Positions 1 through 6,755 of a stretch of 21,318 bases of DNA are shown in pieces. The first letter of the stretch is position 1, and the number at the start of each line of letters is the position of its first letter. The notes below the pieces were generated by a model. The model was given only the letters and a program-made list of their open reading frames with translations, had not been told where the DNA came from and did not search any database. The stretch lies in NCBI GenBank assembly GCA_035468355.1, contig DATITA010000084.1, positions 1 through 21,318 on the forward strand, given 5' to 3'. Made by a program: the position numbers and the translations under genes. The DNA is from DATKSS01 sp035468355. GTDB taxonomy: Bacteria > Chloroflexota > Dormibacteria > Dormibacterales > Dormibacteraceae.

Positions 1-954
1 ATGGTGAGCTGCGCTCCACGACGCAGGTCTTTCGCAGCGCGGCCAGCGGCAGTGCTGGTCGCGCGCATTCAGGGCCCGCCGCGCCGGTCCCGAGACCACC
101 CGCTTCGAGCGCCCGACGTCGATCACAGTCGACTCGGAGTCGAGCAGCACCCGGGTGACGCTGCAGTCGCACGCGAGCCGCTCGATCGTCGCAGATGAGA
201 CGGGCAAGGAGAACTCCATCTCCGCCGCCGGGGCGCCCGCCAGCCCGAGCAAGGTCTCGACCGAGCTGGTGACCTGGAGCTGGGCCTGCGAGCCACCGCC
301 CGAAGCCAGCTCGACCAGGGCATCCGCCAGGCGCTGCTCGCGTTCCCTGTGGTCGTGCTCGCCCGAGCGCCGCGCCAGCGGCTCCAGCGCCGTCCGCAGC
401 ACAGCCCCGCCCTCGGGGTCGAGCACTCCGTTGACCAAAAGCGAGCCGTCCTCCCAGGTCGATAGCGAAAGCCGCCGCCGCTCCACCAGCTCTGCCTCCT
501 CGGCGGCGTAGCCCTGGGGGTCGGCGGCATGGCGGTAGTGGCGGCAGAGGTGGAAGAACTTGCCCGGCGAGCTCTTCTGCGCCTGCTCCAGCAAGACCGC
601 CTCGTCGAAGCGACCACCCACCGCGTTGGCCGTCCTGGTCATCACGGCCAGGTGGGCGAAGCCGATGCGGGTCGCGGCCAGAGCCTGCAGGCTTTGTGGC
701 AGCTCGGCCATCCGCTCTCCCACCGCCACCCGGTCGGCGGCGGCGTTGGCTGTCATGTGGCAGTTGAGACGGATCCAGTCGATGGCGCTGACCGAGCCCT
801 GGACATCCCATTCCTCGGTGGCGGCGAACTCGGCCGCGCGCAAAGAGAAGGCGAGCTCCATCATGTCGATCTGGTGGCGGAGCTGGATCAGCTCCTCGCC
901 GAGCTGGGCGTCGGAGACCATCCGTGGGCTGACCATGCCGACCCCAAACCCCAT
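1..954 (-). CDS. DUF222 / HNH endonuclease domain protein (3' end beyond window)
   Basis: The frame is open from ATG at 954 to the left window edge, giving 318 codons without a stop. The N-terminal two thirds is helical and matches the DUF222 family that precedes HNH nucleases, often multicopy in actinobacteria (13E12-like in mycobacteria). Near residues 298-318 the frame reads RDQHCRWPRC followed by SAAHH. This is the zinc-binding CxxxxC and the first histidines of an HNH domain, and the catalytic remainder lies outside the window. The start is fixed by the promoter: its -10 box ends 6 nt before this ATG, so the mRNA would be leaderless, and no Shine-Dalgarno is seen. A LexA-type box in the promoter predicts DNA-damage induction. 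The downstream ATG at 936 is a less likely start. The family's function is unclear; DNA cleavage is inferred from the HNH motif. Confidence 0.88.
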   Translation of the reverse strand, partial: MGFGVGMVSPRMVSDAQLGEELIQLRHQIDMMELAFSLRAAEFAATEEWDVQGSVSAIDWIRLNCHMTANAAADRVAVGERMAELPQSLQALAATRIGFAHLAVMTRTANAVGGRFDEAVLLEQAQKSSPGKFFHLCRHYRHAADPQGYAAEEAELVERRRLSLSTWEDGSLLVNGVLDPEGGAVLRTALEPLARRSGEHDHREREQRLADALVELASGGGSQAQLQVTSSVETLLGLAGAPAAEMEFSLPVSSATIERLACDCSVTRVLLDSESTVIDVGRSKRVVSGPARRALNARDQHCRWPRCERPASWSAAHH

Positions 955-960
955 ACTCAA

Positions 961-989
961 ATGATACGAACAAGCGTTCGCTTTGTCAA
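961..989 (-). promoter_or_regulatory. Near-consensus sigma70-type promoter of the HNH gene
   Basis: On the minus strand a perfect -35 TTGACA (989-984) is followed by a 17-bp spacer and -10 TATCAT (966-961). The start codon ATG (954) lies 6 nt beyond the -10, so transcription would begin at or next to the start codon. This is the strongest promoter visible in the window, and the surrounding stretch is clearly more AT-rich than the coding sequence. Confidence 0.85.
967..980. promoter_or_regulatory. LexA (SOS) box within the HNH-gene promoter
   Basis: The site reads CGAAC-AAGC-GTTCG, a perfect 5+5 inverted repeat with a 4-bp centre. It matches the CGAAC-N4-GTTCG form recognised by LexA of Gram-positive bacteria and actinobacteria. 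It fills most of the spacer between -35 and -10, so a bound repressor would block RNA polymerase. Some mycobacterial 13E12/DUF222 genes are known LexA targets, which makes the assignment coherent. No lexA gene is in the window, so binding by this organism's LexA is inferred. Confidence 0.8.
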
Positions 990-1160
990 TACCTAATTTA
1001 CTGCAATCAGCCCCGCACCGACCTGCTTTCAGCTACTTGACCCGGTGGCCACTACCTCTTCCCAGTCTTCCCCCCATCATCTCGCCCAGCATGCCTATAT
1101 GACGGGGTGGATCTGCCACAGGGATACAACATCGCTGCGCCTGGTCGATCGCCGCGCGAC

Positions 1161-1628
1161 CTATTCGATCAGCGCGATGGCCTGGGCCGCGATCCCCTCG
1201 GCATGGCCGAGCGCGCCCAGCCCTTCCGGCGAGGTCGCCTTGACGTTCACGTGGCCGAGGTTGATCTTCATCGCCCCCGACAGCTTCTGCGCCATCTCGT
1301 GAAGGTGCGGTCCGAGCCGCGGCTCCTGAGCGATCACCGTGCCGTCGACGTTGACGATCCTGTAACCCGTCGCGCGCACGGTCTCCGCGGCGGTGACCAG
1401 CAGGTCGAGGCTGGAGGCATCCTTGAACTTCGAGTCGCCGGCCGGAAATAGCTTTCCGATGTCGCCCAGACCCGCGGCGCCAAGCAGAGCGTCGATCACC
1501 GCGTGCGTGAGAACGTCCGCATCCGAATGCCCGTCGAGCCCCGTCGGATGCTCCAGGCGGACGCCGCCGATGATCAACGCCCGGCCGGCCGCGAGCGGAT
1601 GGACGTCGTACCCGATCCCGACCCTCAC
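1161..1628 (-). CDS. ispF: 2-C-methyl-D-erythritol 2,4-cyclodiphosphate synthase
   Basis: IspF converts CDP-ME-2-phosphate to MEcPP with release of CMP in the cytosolic MEP isoprenoid pathway. The protein is 155 aa, the usual length. It starts RVGIGYDVHPL, giving metal ligands Asp8 and His10, and GHSDADVLTH supplies His42. The C-terminal signature SPEGLGALGHAEGIAA is intact. The start is GTG at 1628, sharing GTGA with the ispD stop, so translation is probably coupled to ispD, and no separate Shine-Dalgarno is needed. It is the last gene of the radA-PIN/TRAM-ispD-ispF operon. Downstream (1143-1161) only a weak 5-bp stem without a U-tract is seen. A trimer is expected from the family. Confidence 0.97.
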   Translation of the reverse strand: MRVGIGYDVHPLAAGRALIIGGVRLEHPTGLDGHSDADVLTHAVIDALLGAAGLGDIGKLFPAGDSKFKDASSLDLLVTAAETVRATGYRIVNVDGTVIAQEPRLGPHLHEMAQKLSGAMKINLGHVNVKATSPEGLGALGHAEGIAAQAIALIE

Positions 1629-2314
1629 CGCGCCGCGGCTTCCTGCTCGCGAATCAGCGCCTCCACCACCTCGAAGTCTTCGGGCGTCGTCAGCTTGATG
1701 TTGGCCGGCTCGCCCTCCACCACTGTGACCTCGTGGCCGGTGGCGGCCACGAGCTGCGCGTCGTCGTCCCCCACCAGCCCCGCGTCCGCCGCCTCACGGT
1801 GGGCCCGCGCGAGCAGCTCGTAAGAAAATGCCTGCGGGGTCTGGGCGAGCACGATGCCCGACCGGTCGAGGCTCTCCACGAGCCGGTTGCCTTCGACACG
1901 CTTCACGGCATCGCGCGGGGCGAGCGCCGGGAATGCCGCCCCGGACTCCATCGCCGCGGCCAACACGCGTCGAACCAGCGTCGCGGTGGCAAGAGGCCGT
2001 GCGGCGTCGTGCACCAGCACGAAGTCGCAATCGCCCAAAGCCCCGAGCCCCGCGCGCACCGATGCCTGTCTGCTCTCCCCTCCCGGCTTCACCACGACCG
2101 GCTTGCGGGGATGCATCGCCTCCACCTCGCGCTCAGCATTCACGAGCCGGCTCGGCGGGCCGACCACGACGATCTTGTCGACCTCGTCGAGCGCGAGAAA
2201 CAGCTCGAGCACCCGCGCCAACGTCGTCCGCCCGTTGAGCCGCACGAGCGCTTTGCTGCCCCGGCCCAGCCGCGAGCCGGAGCCTGCCGCCGCCACGATC
2301 GCGCCGACCGTCAA
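1625..2314 (-). CDS. ispD: 2-C-methyl-D-erythritol 4-phosphate cytidylyltransferase
   Basis: IspD joins MEP to CTP giving CDP-ME, two steps before IspF in the same pathway. The protein is 229 aa, the normal length. The nucleotide-binding N-terminus reads AAAGSGSRLG (residues 8-17) followed by Lys21. PGGESRQASV, VHDAARP (101-107), DAVKR, DRSG (150-153), TPQAF and ANIKLTTPEDF are all present, so the active site looks complete. The start codon is TTG at 2314, in a TTGA overlap with the stop of the upstream PIN/TRAM gene. The stop overlaps the ispF start. Expression is therefore likely coupled through the operon. The enzyme is cytosolic. Confidence 0.97.
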   Translation of the reverse strand: MTVGAIVAAAGSGSRLGRGSKALVRLNGRTTLARVLELFLALDEVDKIVVVGPPSRLVNAEREVEAMHPRKPVVVKPGGESRQASVRAGLGALGDCDFVLVHDAARPLATATLVRRVLAAAMESGAAFPALAPRDAVKRVEGNRLVESLDRSGIVLAQTPQAFSYELLARAHREAADAGLVGDDDAQLVAATGHEVTVVEGEPANIKLTTPEDFEVVEALIREQEAAAR

Positions 2315-3396
2315 GCCGTCTCCTCGCGCTTGGTCCGGTTGTTGCCGCGCCGCGCGTCCATGCCGGCCGGCTCGGCGAAGATCATGCGTCCGGCCGAGGT
2401 TTGGATCACCGAGGTGACGACGGCGGTGATGGTCTGGTTCAACATGCGCCGTCCGTTCTGGATCACCACCATCGTGCCGTCGTCCAGGCTGCCGACCCCC
2501 TGCCCCGGTTCCTTGCCCTCGCGCGCGACCATGACGATGATCTCCTCGCCCGGTATCGCCACCGGGCGCATCGCCTGCGCGAGCTCGTTGAGGTTCAAGA
2601 CGACCACGCCCTCCAGCACCGCGATCCGGTTCAGGTTGAAGTCGTTGGTCATGATCGCCCAGTGCTTGCGTTTGGCCGTCCTGACGAGATGAGCGTCGAT
2701 CTCCGTCCCGGGGGGCGCATCGTCTTCGGTCACCTGGAGCTTGATCGACGGATCTTTCTGCATGTCCGTAAGTACGTCGAGCCCCCGCCGGCCCCGGCGC
2801 CGGCGAGTGGCGTCGGCGGAGTCCGCCACCATCTGCAGCTCGCGCAGGACAGAGCTCAGGATCACGAGCGGCATGTCGACAAAGCCCGTCTTGGCGATGT
2901 CGAGAATACGGCCGTCGATGATCACCGAGGTGTCCAGGAGGACCGCCGGGATCCGGTTGGCGTGCTCGTCACGCCCACCCCCGAAGAACAGCGCCGTCAG
3001 CTCCGCGCGGCGCGTGAGTCCGACCGAGGCGCCTTGCGCGGCCAGCAGCAGCGCAAGCACGGCCGATAACGCGTAGCCATAGGGGGCCACCAGGTCGCGG
3101 ACAAACACGCCGATGAGCACCGCGATGACGAGACCGATGACCATGCCCAGGAGCCCGCTCAAAAGGTCGGGCAGCGGAGTGCTCGTCAGCCGGAAGTTGA
3201 ATCGGCGCCATCCTCCCAGCACGTACGGCGTGCCGAGGTAGGCGAAGATCAAACCTTCCAGCGTGGTCAGCCCGATGATGATGTATCCGGGGCGGGTCAC
3301 CCCGATCCCGCGGACCATGAAATAACCGAGCGCAAAACCACCGATCACTCCGAGCCCCCCGCCGAGCCATCGGGCGAGATACTCGGACCGCTTCAC
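2311..3396 (-). CDS. PIN/TRAM domain membrane protein, YacL-like
   Basis: This 361-aa protein has four predicted N-terminal membrane segments (about 12-30, 37-55, 78-99 and 106-124). A cytoplasmic PIN domain (about 151-270) and a C-terminal TRAM domain (about 277-345) follow. The PIN acidic residues are present: Asp155 in LLDTS, Glu186 in VLRELQ, Asp234 in IDAHL and Asp252 in TNDFN. A metal-dependent ribonuclease activity is therefore plausible, with TRAM likely binding RNA. This is the architecture of Bacillus YacL, whose role is not settled. The start is GTG at 3396, preceded by a strong AGGAGGT (3407-3401) that overlaps the radA stop. The 10-bp gap to radA and the overlap with ispD place it in one operon. 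Confidence 0.93.
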   Translation of the reverse strand: MKRSEYLARWLGGGLGVIGGFALGYFMVRGIGVTRPGYIIIGLTTLEGLIFAYLGTPYVLGGWRRFNFRLTSTPLPDLLSGLLGMVIGLVIAVLIGVFVRDLVAPYGYALSAVLALLLAAQGASVGLTRRAELTALFFGGGRDEHANRIPAVLLDTSVIIDGRILDIAKTGFVDMPLVILSSVLRELQMVADSADATRRRRGRRGLDVLTDMQKDPSIKLQVTEDDAPPGTEIDAHLVRTAKRKHWAIMTNDFNLNRIAVLEGVVVLNLNELAQAMRPVAIPGEEIIVMVAREGKEPGQGVGSLDDGTMVVIQNGRRMLNQTITAVVTSVIQTSAGRMIFAEPAGMDARRGNNRTKREETA

Positions 3397-3400
3397 GTTT

Positions 3401-3407
3401 ACCTCCT
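3401..3407 (-). promoter_or_regulatory. Shine-Dalgarno of the PIN/TRAM gene, overlapping the radA stop
   Basis: AGGAGGT on the minus strand sits 4 nt before the GTG at 3396, and its first base is part of the radA TGA. It supports the GTG start and suggests that ribosomes finishing radA can reinitiate here. Confidence 0.75.
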
Positions 3408-4822
3408 CAAGAGACCGTGAGACCGGCCTCCTTGATGAATGCGCCAGACCTCATGGGTGAAGGAAAGGCGGCGGAGACGGCCTCCGCCACCGTCCGGACC
3501 TCGACCACGTCGAGGCCGGATGGCCGACCGGCTTTCGCTCCGGCCGGAATCAAGGCGCGCGTGAGACCATGCCTGGCCGCCTCCTGGAGGCGGCGTTCCA
3601 GCTGGCCCACGCGACGCACCTCACCCGCCAATCCCAGCTCACCGATCACAACCAGGCCGTCTGGCAGGGGCCTGTTGTTCTGGTTGCTGACGATCGACAG
3701 GGCAAGACCTAAGTCGGCGGCCGGTTCCGTGACCCGGATCCCACCCGCCACGTTGACGAAGATGTCCGATTTACCGAACTTGTGATCGAGCCGCTTCTCG
3801 AGCACGGCCAGGATCATGTGCAGGCGGTTGATATCGATGCCGTTGGCGATGCGGCGGACCATTGCGTTGTCGGTCTGGTTGACCAGGCTCTGGATCTCGA
3901 CCAGCAGGGGACGCGTGCCCTCCAGCGCTGCGACCACGGCAGTGCCCGGGGCGGACAGCGGCGCCTCTCCGAGCAGCGCCGCCGACGGGTCGGTCACCTG
4001 CTCGAGCCCAGCCTCGCCCATGGCGAAGACACCGATCTCCTCGGCCGAGCCGAAGCGGTTCTTCATGGCCCGCAGGATGCGCAGCTCCTGGCGGCGGTCG
4101 CCTTCGAGGTACAGCACGGCGTCAACGATATGCTCAAGGACCCTCGGCCCGGCTATCGAACCCTCTTTTGTCACGTGGCCGATCAGGAAGATCGGGACGC
4201 CGGTCTCCTTGGCCAGCCGCATCAGGCGCCCCGCCGACTCCCGGACCTGGGTCACGCTCCCGGCGCTGCCTTCGAATCCGGCGTCCGTGACGGTCTGGAT
4301 CGAATCGACTATCGCGAGCTCGGGCTTGACGGAGCCGATGGCTTCGCAGATCACGTCCAGATCGTTCTCGGCCAGCAGCAGGATCCCGCTCTCGAGGGCG
4401 CCCAACCGCTGCGCCCGCATCCGGATCTGCTGGGCCGACTCCTCGCCCGACACGTAGAGGACCTGGCCTCCGGAGCGACCGGCGGCCTGCGCGGCAGCAT
4501 GCATGAGGAGGGTGGATTTGCCGACGCCTGGCTCGCCACCGATCAGGACCAGGCTGCCGGCCACGATGCCGCCCCCGAGCACGCGGTTGAGCTCGTCCCA
4601 CGCGAGCGCCATCCTGGGGGCGGATTCGGCGGAGACCTCTCCGATCGGGACCGGCCTGGCGCCCCGGGATGCGGGCCGGATCGCATCACGACCCGGGGCG
4701 GCCTTGCGGACCTGGAACTCCTGCAGCGTGTTCCAGGCCCGGCAGTGAGGGCACTGGCCGGCCCAGCGGAGGCTCTCGCCGCCGCATTCCGTGCACACGA
4801 ACGTGATCGACGATTTGGGCAT
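3407..4822 (-). CDS. radA: DNA repair protein RadA (Sms)
   Basis: RadA is a RecA-like, DnaB-type helicase that promotes branch migration in homologous recombination. Counting from ATG 4822 (471 aa), there is an N-terminal C4 zinc finger (Cys10, 13, 24, 27), then Walker A GEPGVGKST (96-104) and Walker B LAIVDS (169-174). The RadA-specific KNRFG motif (254-258) and a C-terminal Lon-protease-like domain follow. All hallmarks are present. The frame also has an ATG at 4846, adding 8 residues. I prefer 4822 because MPKSSITFVCTEC matches the usual RadA N-terminus; a GGGAG lies about 13 nt upstream. It is the first gene of the minus-strand operon with PIN/TRAM, ispD and ispF, as in Bacillus but without disA. 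Confidence 0.95.
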   Translation of the reverse strand: MPKSSITFVCTECGGESLRWAGQCPHCRAWNTLQEFQVRKAAPGRDAIRPASRGARPVPIGEVSAESAPRMALAWDELNRVLGGGIVAGSLVLIGGEPGVGKSTLLMHAAAQAAGRSGGQVLYVSGEESAQQIRMRAQRLGALESGILLLAENDLDVICEAIGSVKPELAIVDSIQTVTDAGFEGSAGSVTQVRESAGRLMRLAKETGVPIFLIGHVTKEGSIAGPRVLEHIVDAVLYLEGDRRQELRILRAMKNRFGSAEEIGVFAMGEAGLEQVTDPSAALLGEAPLSAPGTAVVAALEGTRPLLVEIQSLVNQTDNAMVRRIANGIDINRLHMILAVLEKRLDHKFGKSDIFVNVAGGIRVTEPAADLGLALSIVSNQNNRPLPDGLVVIGELGLAGEVRRVGQLERRLQEAARHGLTRALIPAGAKAGRPSGLDVVEVRTVAEAVSAAFPSPMRSGAFIKEAGLTVS

Positions 4823-4956
4823 GGGGCTGATAACTCTCCCACCCATGATGGGGATTTACAAGTGGGCCCGTAGCCTTTTACAGGGTCGCGTCGTTTCGTA
4901 TGACAGGCGTGGGGACGCCGGCCCGACTACCCCCGGGACGGCGTCCCATTGATGGC

Positions 4957-4962
4957 TAAACT
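4957..4962 (+). promoter_or_regulatory. Candidate -10 box for a leaderless PLP-enzyme mRNA
   Basis: TAAACT matches TANNNT and ends 8 nt before the GTG start at 4971, so transcription would begin close to the start codon. No convincing -35 is present at the expected distance. The divergent radA gene shares this roughly 148-bp intergenic region. Confidence 0.4.
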
Positions 4963-4970
4963 CGCGGGGA

Positions 4971-5921
4971 GTGGACGCCTCAATCTCGCTCGAGAACATC
5001 AACGAGGCGGCGCTCCGGATCGACCCCGTCTTCCGTGACACACCGCAGTTCGTCTGCGAACCGATCAGCGAGCGGCTTGGCGTAGAGACGCTCCTGAAGG
5101 TGGAGTTCGTGAACCCGATCCGCTCCTTCAAAGGTCGGGGTGCGGACTACCTCGTGCAGCGTCTCGGCGACGACGCCGCGGCAGGCCTTGTGTGCGCCTC
5201 GGCCGGAAACTTCGGCCAGGGCATGGCGTACGCCTGCCGCAAGGCAGGACGACGGATCACCGTCTTCGCGTCCCCCTCGGCCAACCCGCTGAAGATCGAG
5301 CGCATGCGCGCGCTGGGCGCCGAGGTGGTGCTGGAGGGCGAGGACTTCGATGCCGCCAAGGATGCGGCGAAGCGTCACGCGTCGGTTTCCGGGGCGCGGT
5401 ACATCGAAGACGGCCTCCTGGGGCCGATCTCGGAGGGCGCCGGCACGATCGCAGTCGAGCTCGGCCGCCTGGAGAACCCGCCGGACGCCGTCTTCCTCCC
5501 GCTCGGCAATGGCGCCCTCGTCAACGGAGTCGGCGCCTGGCTGAAGCACTCCTTGCCGGGGACCAGGGTGATCGCGGTCTGTTCGTCCGAGGCGCCCGCG
5601 ATGGAAAGGTCTTGGCGCGAGGGCCATCCCGTCTCCGCTCCCGCCGCGACGATCGCCGACGGCATCGCGGTCCGCGTGCCCGTGCCGGAGGCTCTGGAGA
5701 TCATGCGGGGCACGGTGGACGAGGTGATGCTCGTCTCCGACGCCGAGATCCTCGAGGCCATGCGCATGCTCTTCGCGCTGGCGGGGCTCGCCGTCGAGCC
5801 GGCGGGCGCGGCCGGGATGGCGGCGATCGCCCAGCGCAGCAGCGAGTTGGCGGGCAGACGCGTCGCGACCCCGCTCTGCGGCAGCAACCTCACCGCCGAG
5901 CAGCTTCACGACTGGCTGTGA
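4971..5921 (+). CDS. PLP-dependent enzyme, serine/threonine dehydratase fold type II, substrate unknown
   Basis: The protein is 316 aa, the size of catabolic serine/threonine dehydratases without a regulatory ACT domain. The Schiff-base lysine is Lys54 in SFKGRG, and SAGNFGQG (77-84) occupies the usual SSGNHAQG substrate loop. GNGAL (179-183) replaces the usual GGGGL phosphate-binding loop, and CGSN (303-306) replaces the usual SGGN near the C-terminus. The fold and PLP use are therefore clear, but the pocket differs from true threonine deaminases, so I do not assign a substrate. The start is GTG at 4971. The GGGGA directly before it is too close to act as a normal Shine-Dalgarno, so leaderless initiation is likely. 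It is monocistronic, and the 14-bp gap to the convergent RDD gene contains a palindromic GCGCCGGCGC. Confidence 0.85.
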   Translation: MDASISLENINEAALRIDPVFRDTPQFVCEPISERLGVETLLKVEFVNPIRSFKGRGADYLVQRLGDDAAAGLVCASAGNFGQGMAYACRKAGRRITVFASPSANPLKIERMRALGAEVVLEGEDFDAAKDAAKRHASVSGARYIEDGLLGPISEGAGTIAVELGRLENPPDAVFLPLGNGALVNGVGAWLKHSLPGTRVIAVCSSEAPAMERSWREGHPVSAPAATIADGIAVRVPVPEALEIMRGTVDEVMLVSDAEILEAMRMLFALAGLAVEPAGAAGMAAIAQRSSELAGRRVATPLCGSNLTAEQLHDWL

Positions 5922-5935
5922 GCGCCGGCGCGGGC

Positions 5936-6739
5936 CTACTGGCGCTCGAGGTCGGCCAGGTGGTCGAGCGCGGCCAGCGGTCCTTCTTCGGCGAAGACGT
6001 CCGGCACGGCCGCGCGCAAGCTCGGCTGCACCTGGTGCGCAAGCTGGACGCGCACCTGCAGGCTCAGCTGGGGACGCCGGCGCGCATACGAGGTCACGAA
6101 CCGGCGCAGCTCCGGGTCGAGGCGGCGAAGGCTCAGCTCTGCGGCGCTGACCGGAGCGTAGACCGGGGCGGGCGGCAAAAAGAGGGGTGGGGCGAGGCCT
6201 GGCCCGGTCGAGACCGGCGCCGCGGCCTTACCTCCCGGTAGCTGCCAGAGCCCGACGCGGTCCGAATCCTTCACCACGACGGTGCCCGCCGCCAGGTCGC
6301 CCAGCCGCTTGCCCCTGCCGTTGGCGAACAGGACGACCAGGCCGATTCCGTACGCATAAGGCAGAAAGTCGACGATCCGGACCACGTTGCGGATCCCCGC
6401 CTGCATGAACGTCAGTGGCTCGCCGCGGTCGCCCACCACGCGGAGCCGGAACACTTTCTTGCCGATGGTCTGCCCTGACCACAGTGATTCGCTGACCCAG
6501 AAGTAGCCGAAGATCACCACGAAGCTGCCGATCACCGCGATCAGCGCGGCGATCGTGTCTGCGCTCGCCAGCTCGGCGGCCAGGGCGACGAGGTAGACCG
6601 CCGTCAGGATTCCCCCCACGATCAGGAGGTCCAGGAGCTGGGCGATGGCGCGGGTTCCCAGCCCCGCGACCTGGTAGTCGAACGAGACCCGTTCGGGGGT
6701 GGCCACGACCAGGTCGCTGTCGGGCAGCGGCTGGTGCAT
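5936..6739 (-). CDS. RDD family membrane protein
   Basis: The protein is 267 aa with an RDD domain at about residues 24-158. An AGLGTRAIAQLLD stretch supplies the Arg30 and Asp37 signature residues. Three hydrophobic segments follow (about 33-54, 62-84 and 122-140), with the conserved GQTIGKKVFRLRVV between the second and third and a terminal GKRLGDLAAGTVVV. After that comes a proline-rich, then Arg/Leu-rich cytoplasmic tail of about 100 residues without recognisable motif. RDD proteins are often found beside MoxR/DUF58/SpoIIM genes, as here; a transport or envelope role is suspected but not established. ATG at 6739 has no Shine-Dalgarno. It is divergent from the SpoIIM-like gene with only 16 bp between start codons. 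Confidence 0.88.
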   Translation of the reverse strand: MHQPLPDSDLVVATPERVSFDYQVAGLGTRAIAQLLDLLIVGGILTAVYLVALAAELASADTIAALIAVIGSFVVIFGYFWVSESLWSGQTIGKKVFRLRVVGDRGEPLTFMQAGIRNVVRIVDFLPYAYGIGLVVLFANGRGKRLGDLAAGTVVVKDSDRVGLWQLPGGKAAAPVSTGPGLAPPLFLPPAPVYAPVSAAELSLRRLDPELRRFVTSYARRRPQLSLQVRVQLAHQVQPSLRAAVPDVFAEEGPLAALDHLADLERQ

Positions 6740-6743
6740 AGGC

Positions 6744-6749
6744 TATTTT
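6744..6749 (+). promoter_or_regulatory. Candidate -10 box for the leaderless SpoIIM-like gene
   Basis: TATTTT ends 6 nt before the ATG at 6756, the same spacing seen at the HNH-gene promoter, and there is no Shine-Dalgarno. The minus strand of the same bases reads CAAAAT, ending 5 nt before the RDD ATG, so the two divergent genes may share overlapping -10 elements. The -35 positions would fall inside coding sequence and are not well conserved. Confidence 0.45.
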
Positions 6750-6755
6750 GCTTCC

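Noticed and set aside
123..617. Minus-strand 164-codon frame inside the HNH gene
   Set aside because: It is an out-of-frame shadow of the DUF222/HNH gene, whose true frame runs unbroken to the window edge and matches family motifs.
1143..1161. GGTCG/CGACC stem just after ispF as a terminator
   Set aside because: It has only five base pairs, a 9-nt loop and no U-tract, so it is not distinguishable from chance in GC-rich DNA.
3782..4873. Long plus-strand open frame (363 codons) opposite radA
   Set aside because: It is an antisense shadow of radA in GC-rich DNA. radA has every family motif, while the shadow is Arg/Gly/Asp-rich without recognisable domains.
5922..5931. GCGCCGGCGC palindrome between convergent PLP-enzyme and RDD genes as a terminator
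   Set aside because: It is too short to leave a loop and has no U-tract. GC palindromes of this size are common at this base composition.
6679..6695. CGAAC-N7-GTTCG, a possible second LexA box near the RDD start
   Set aside because: The centre is 7 bp instead of 4, so the half-sites are on the wrong helix phase, and the whole site lies in conserved RDD coding sequence.
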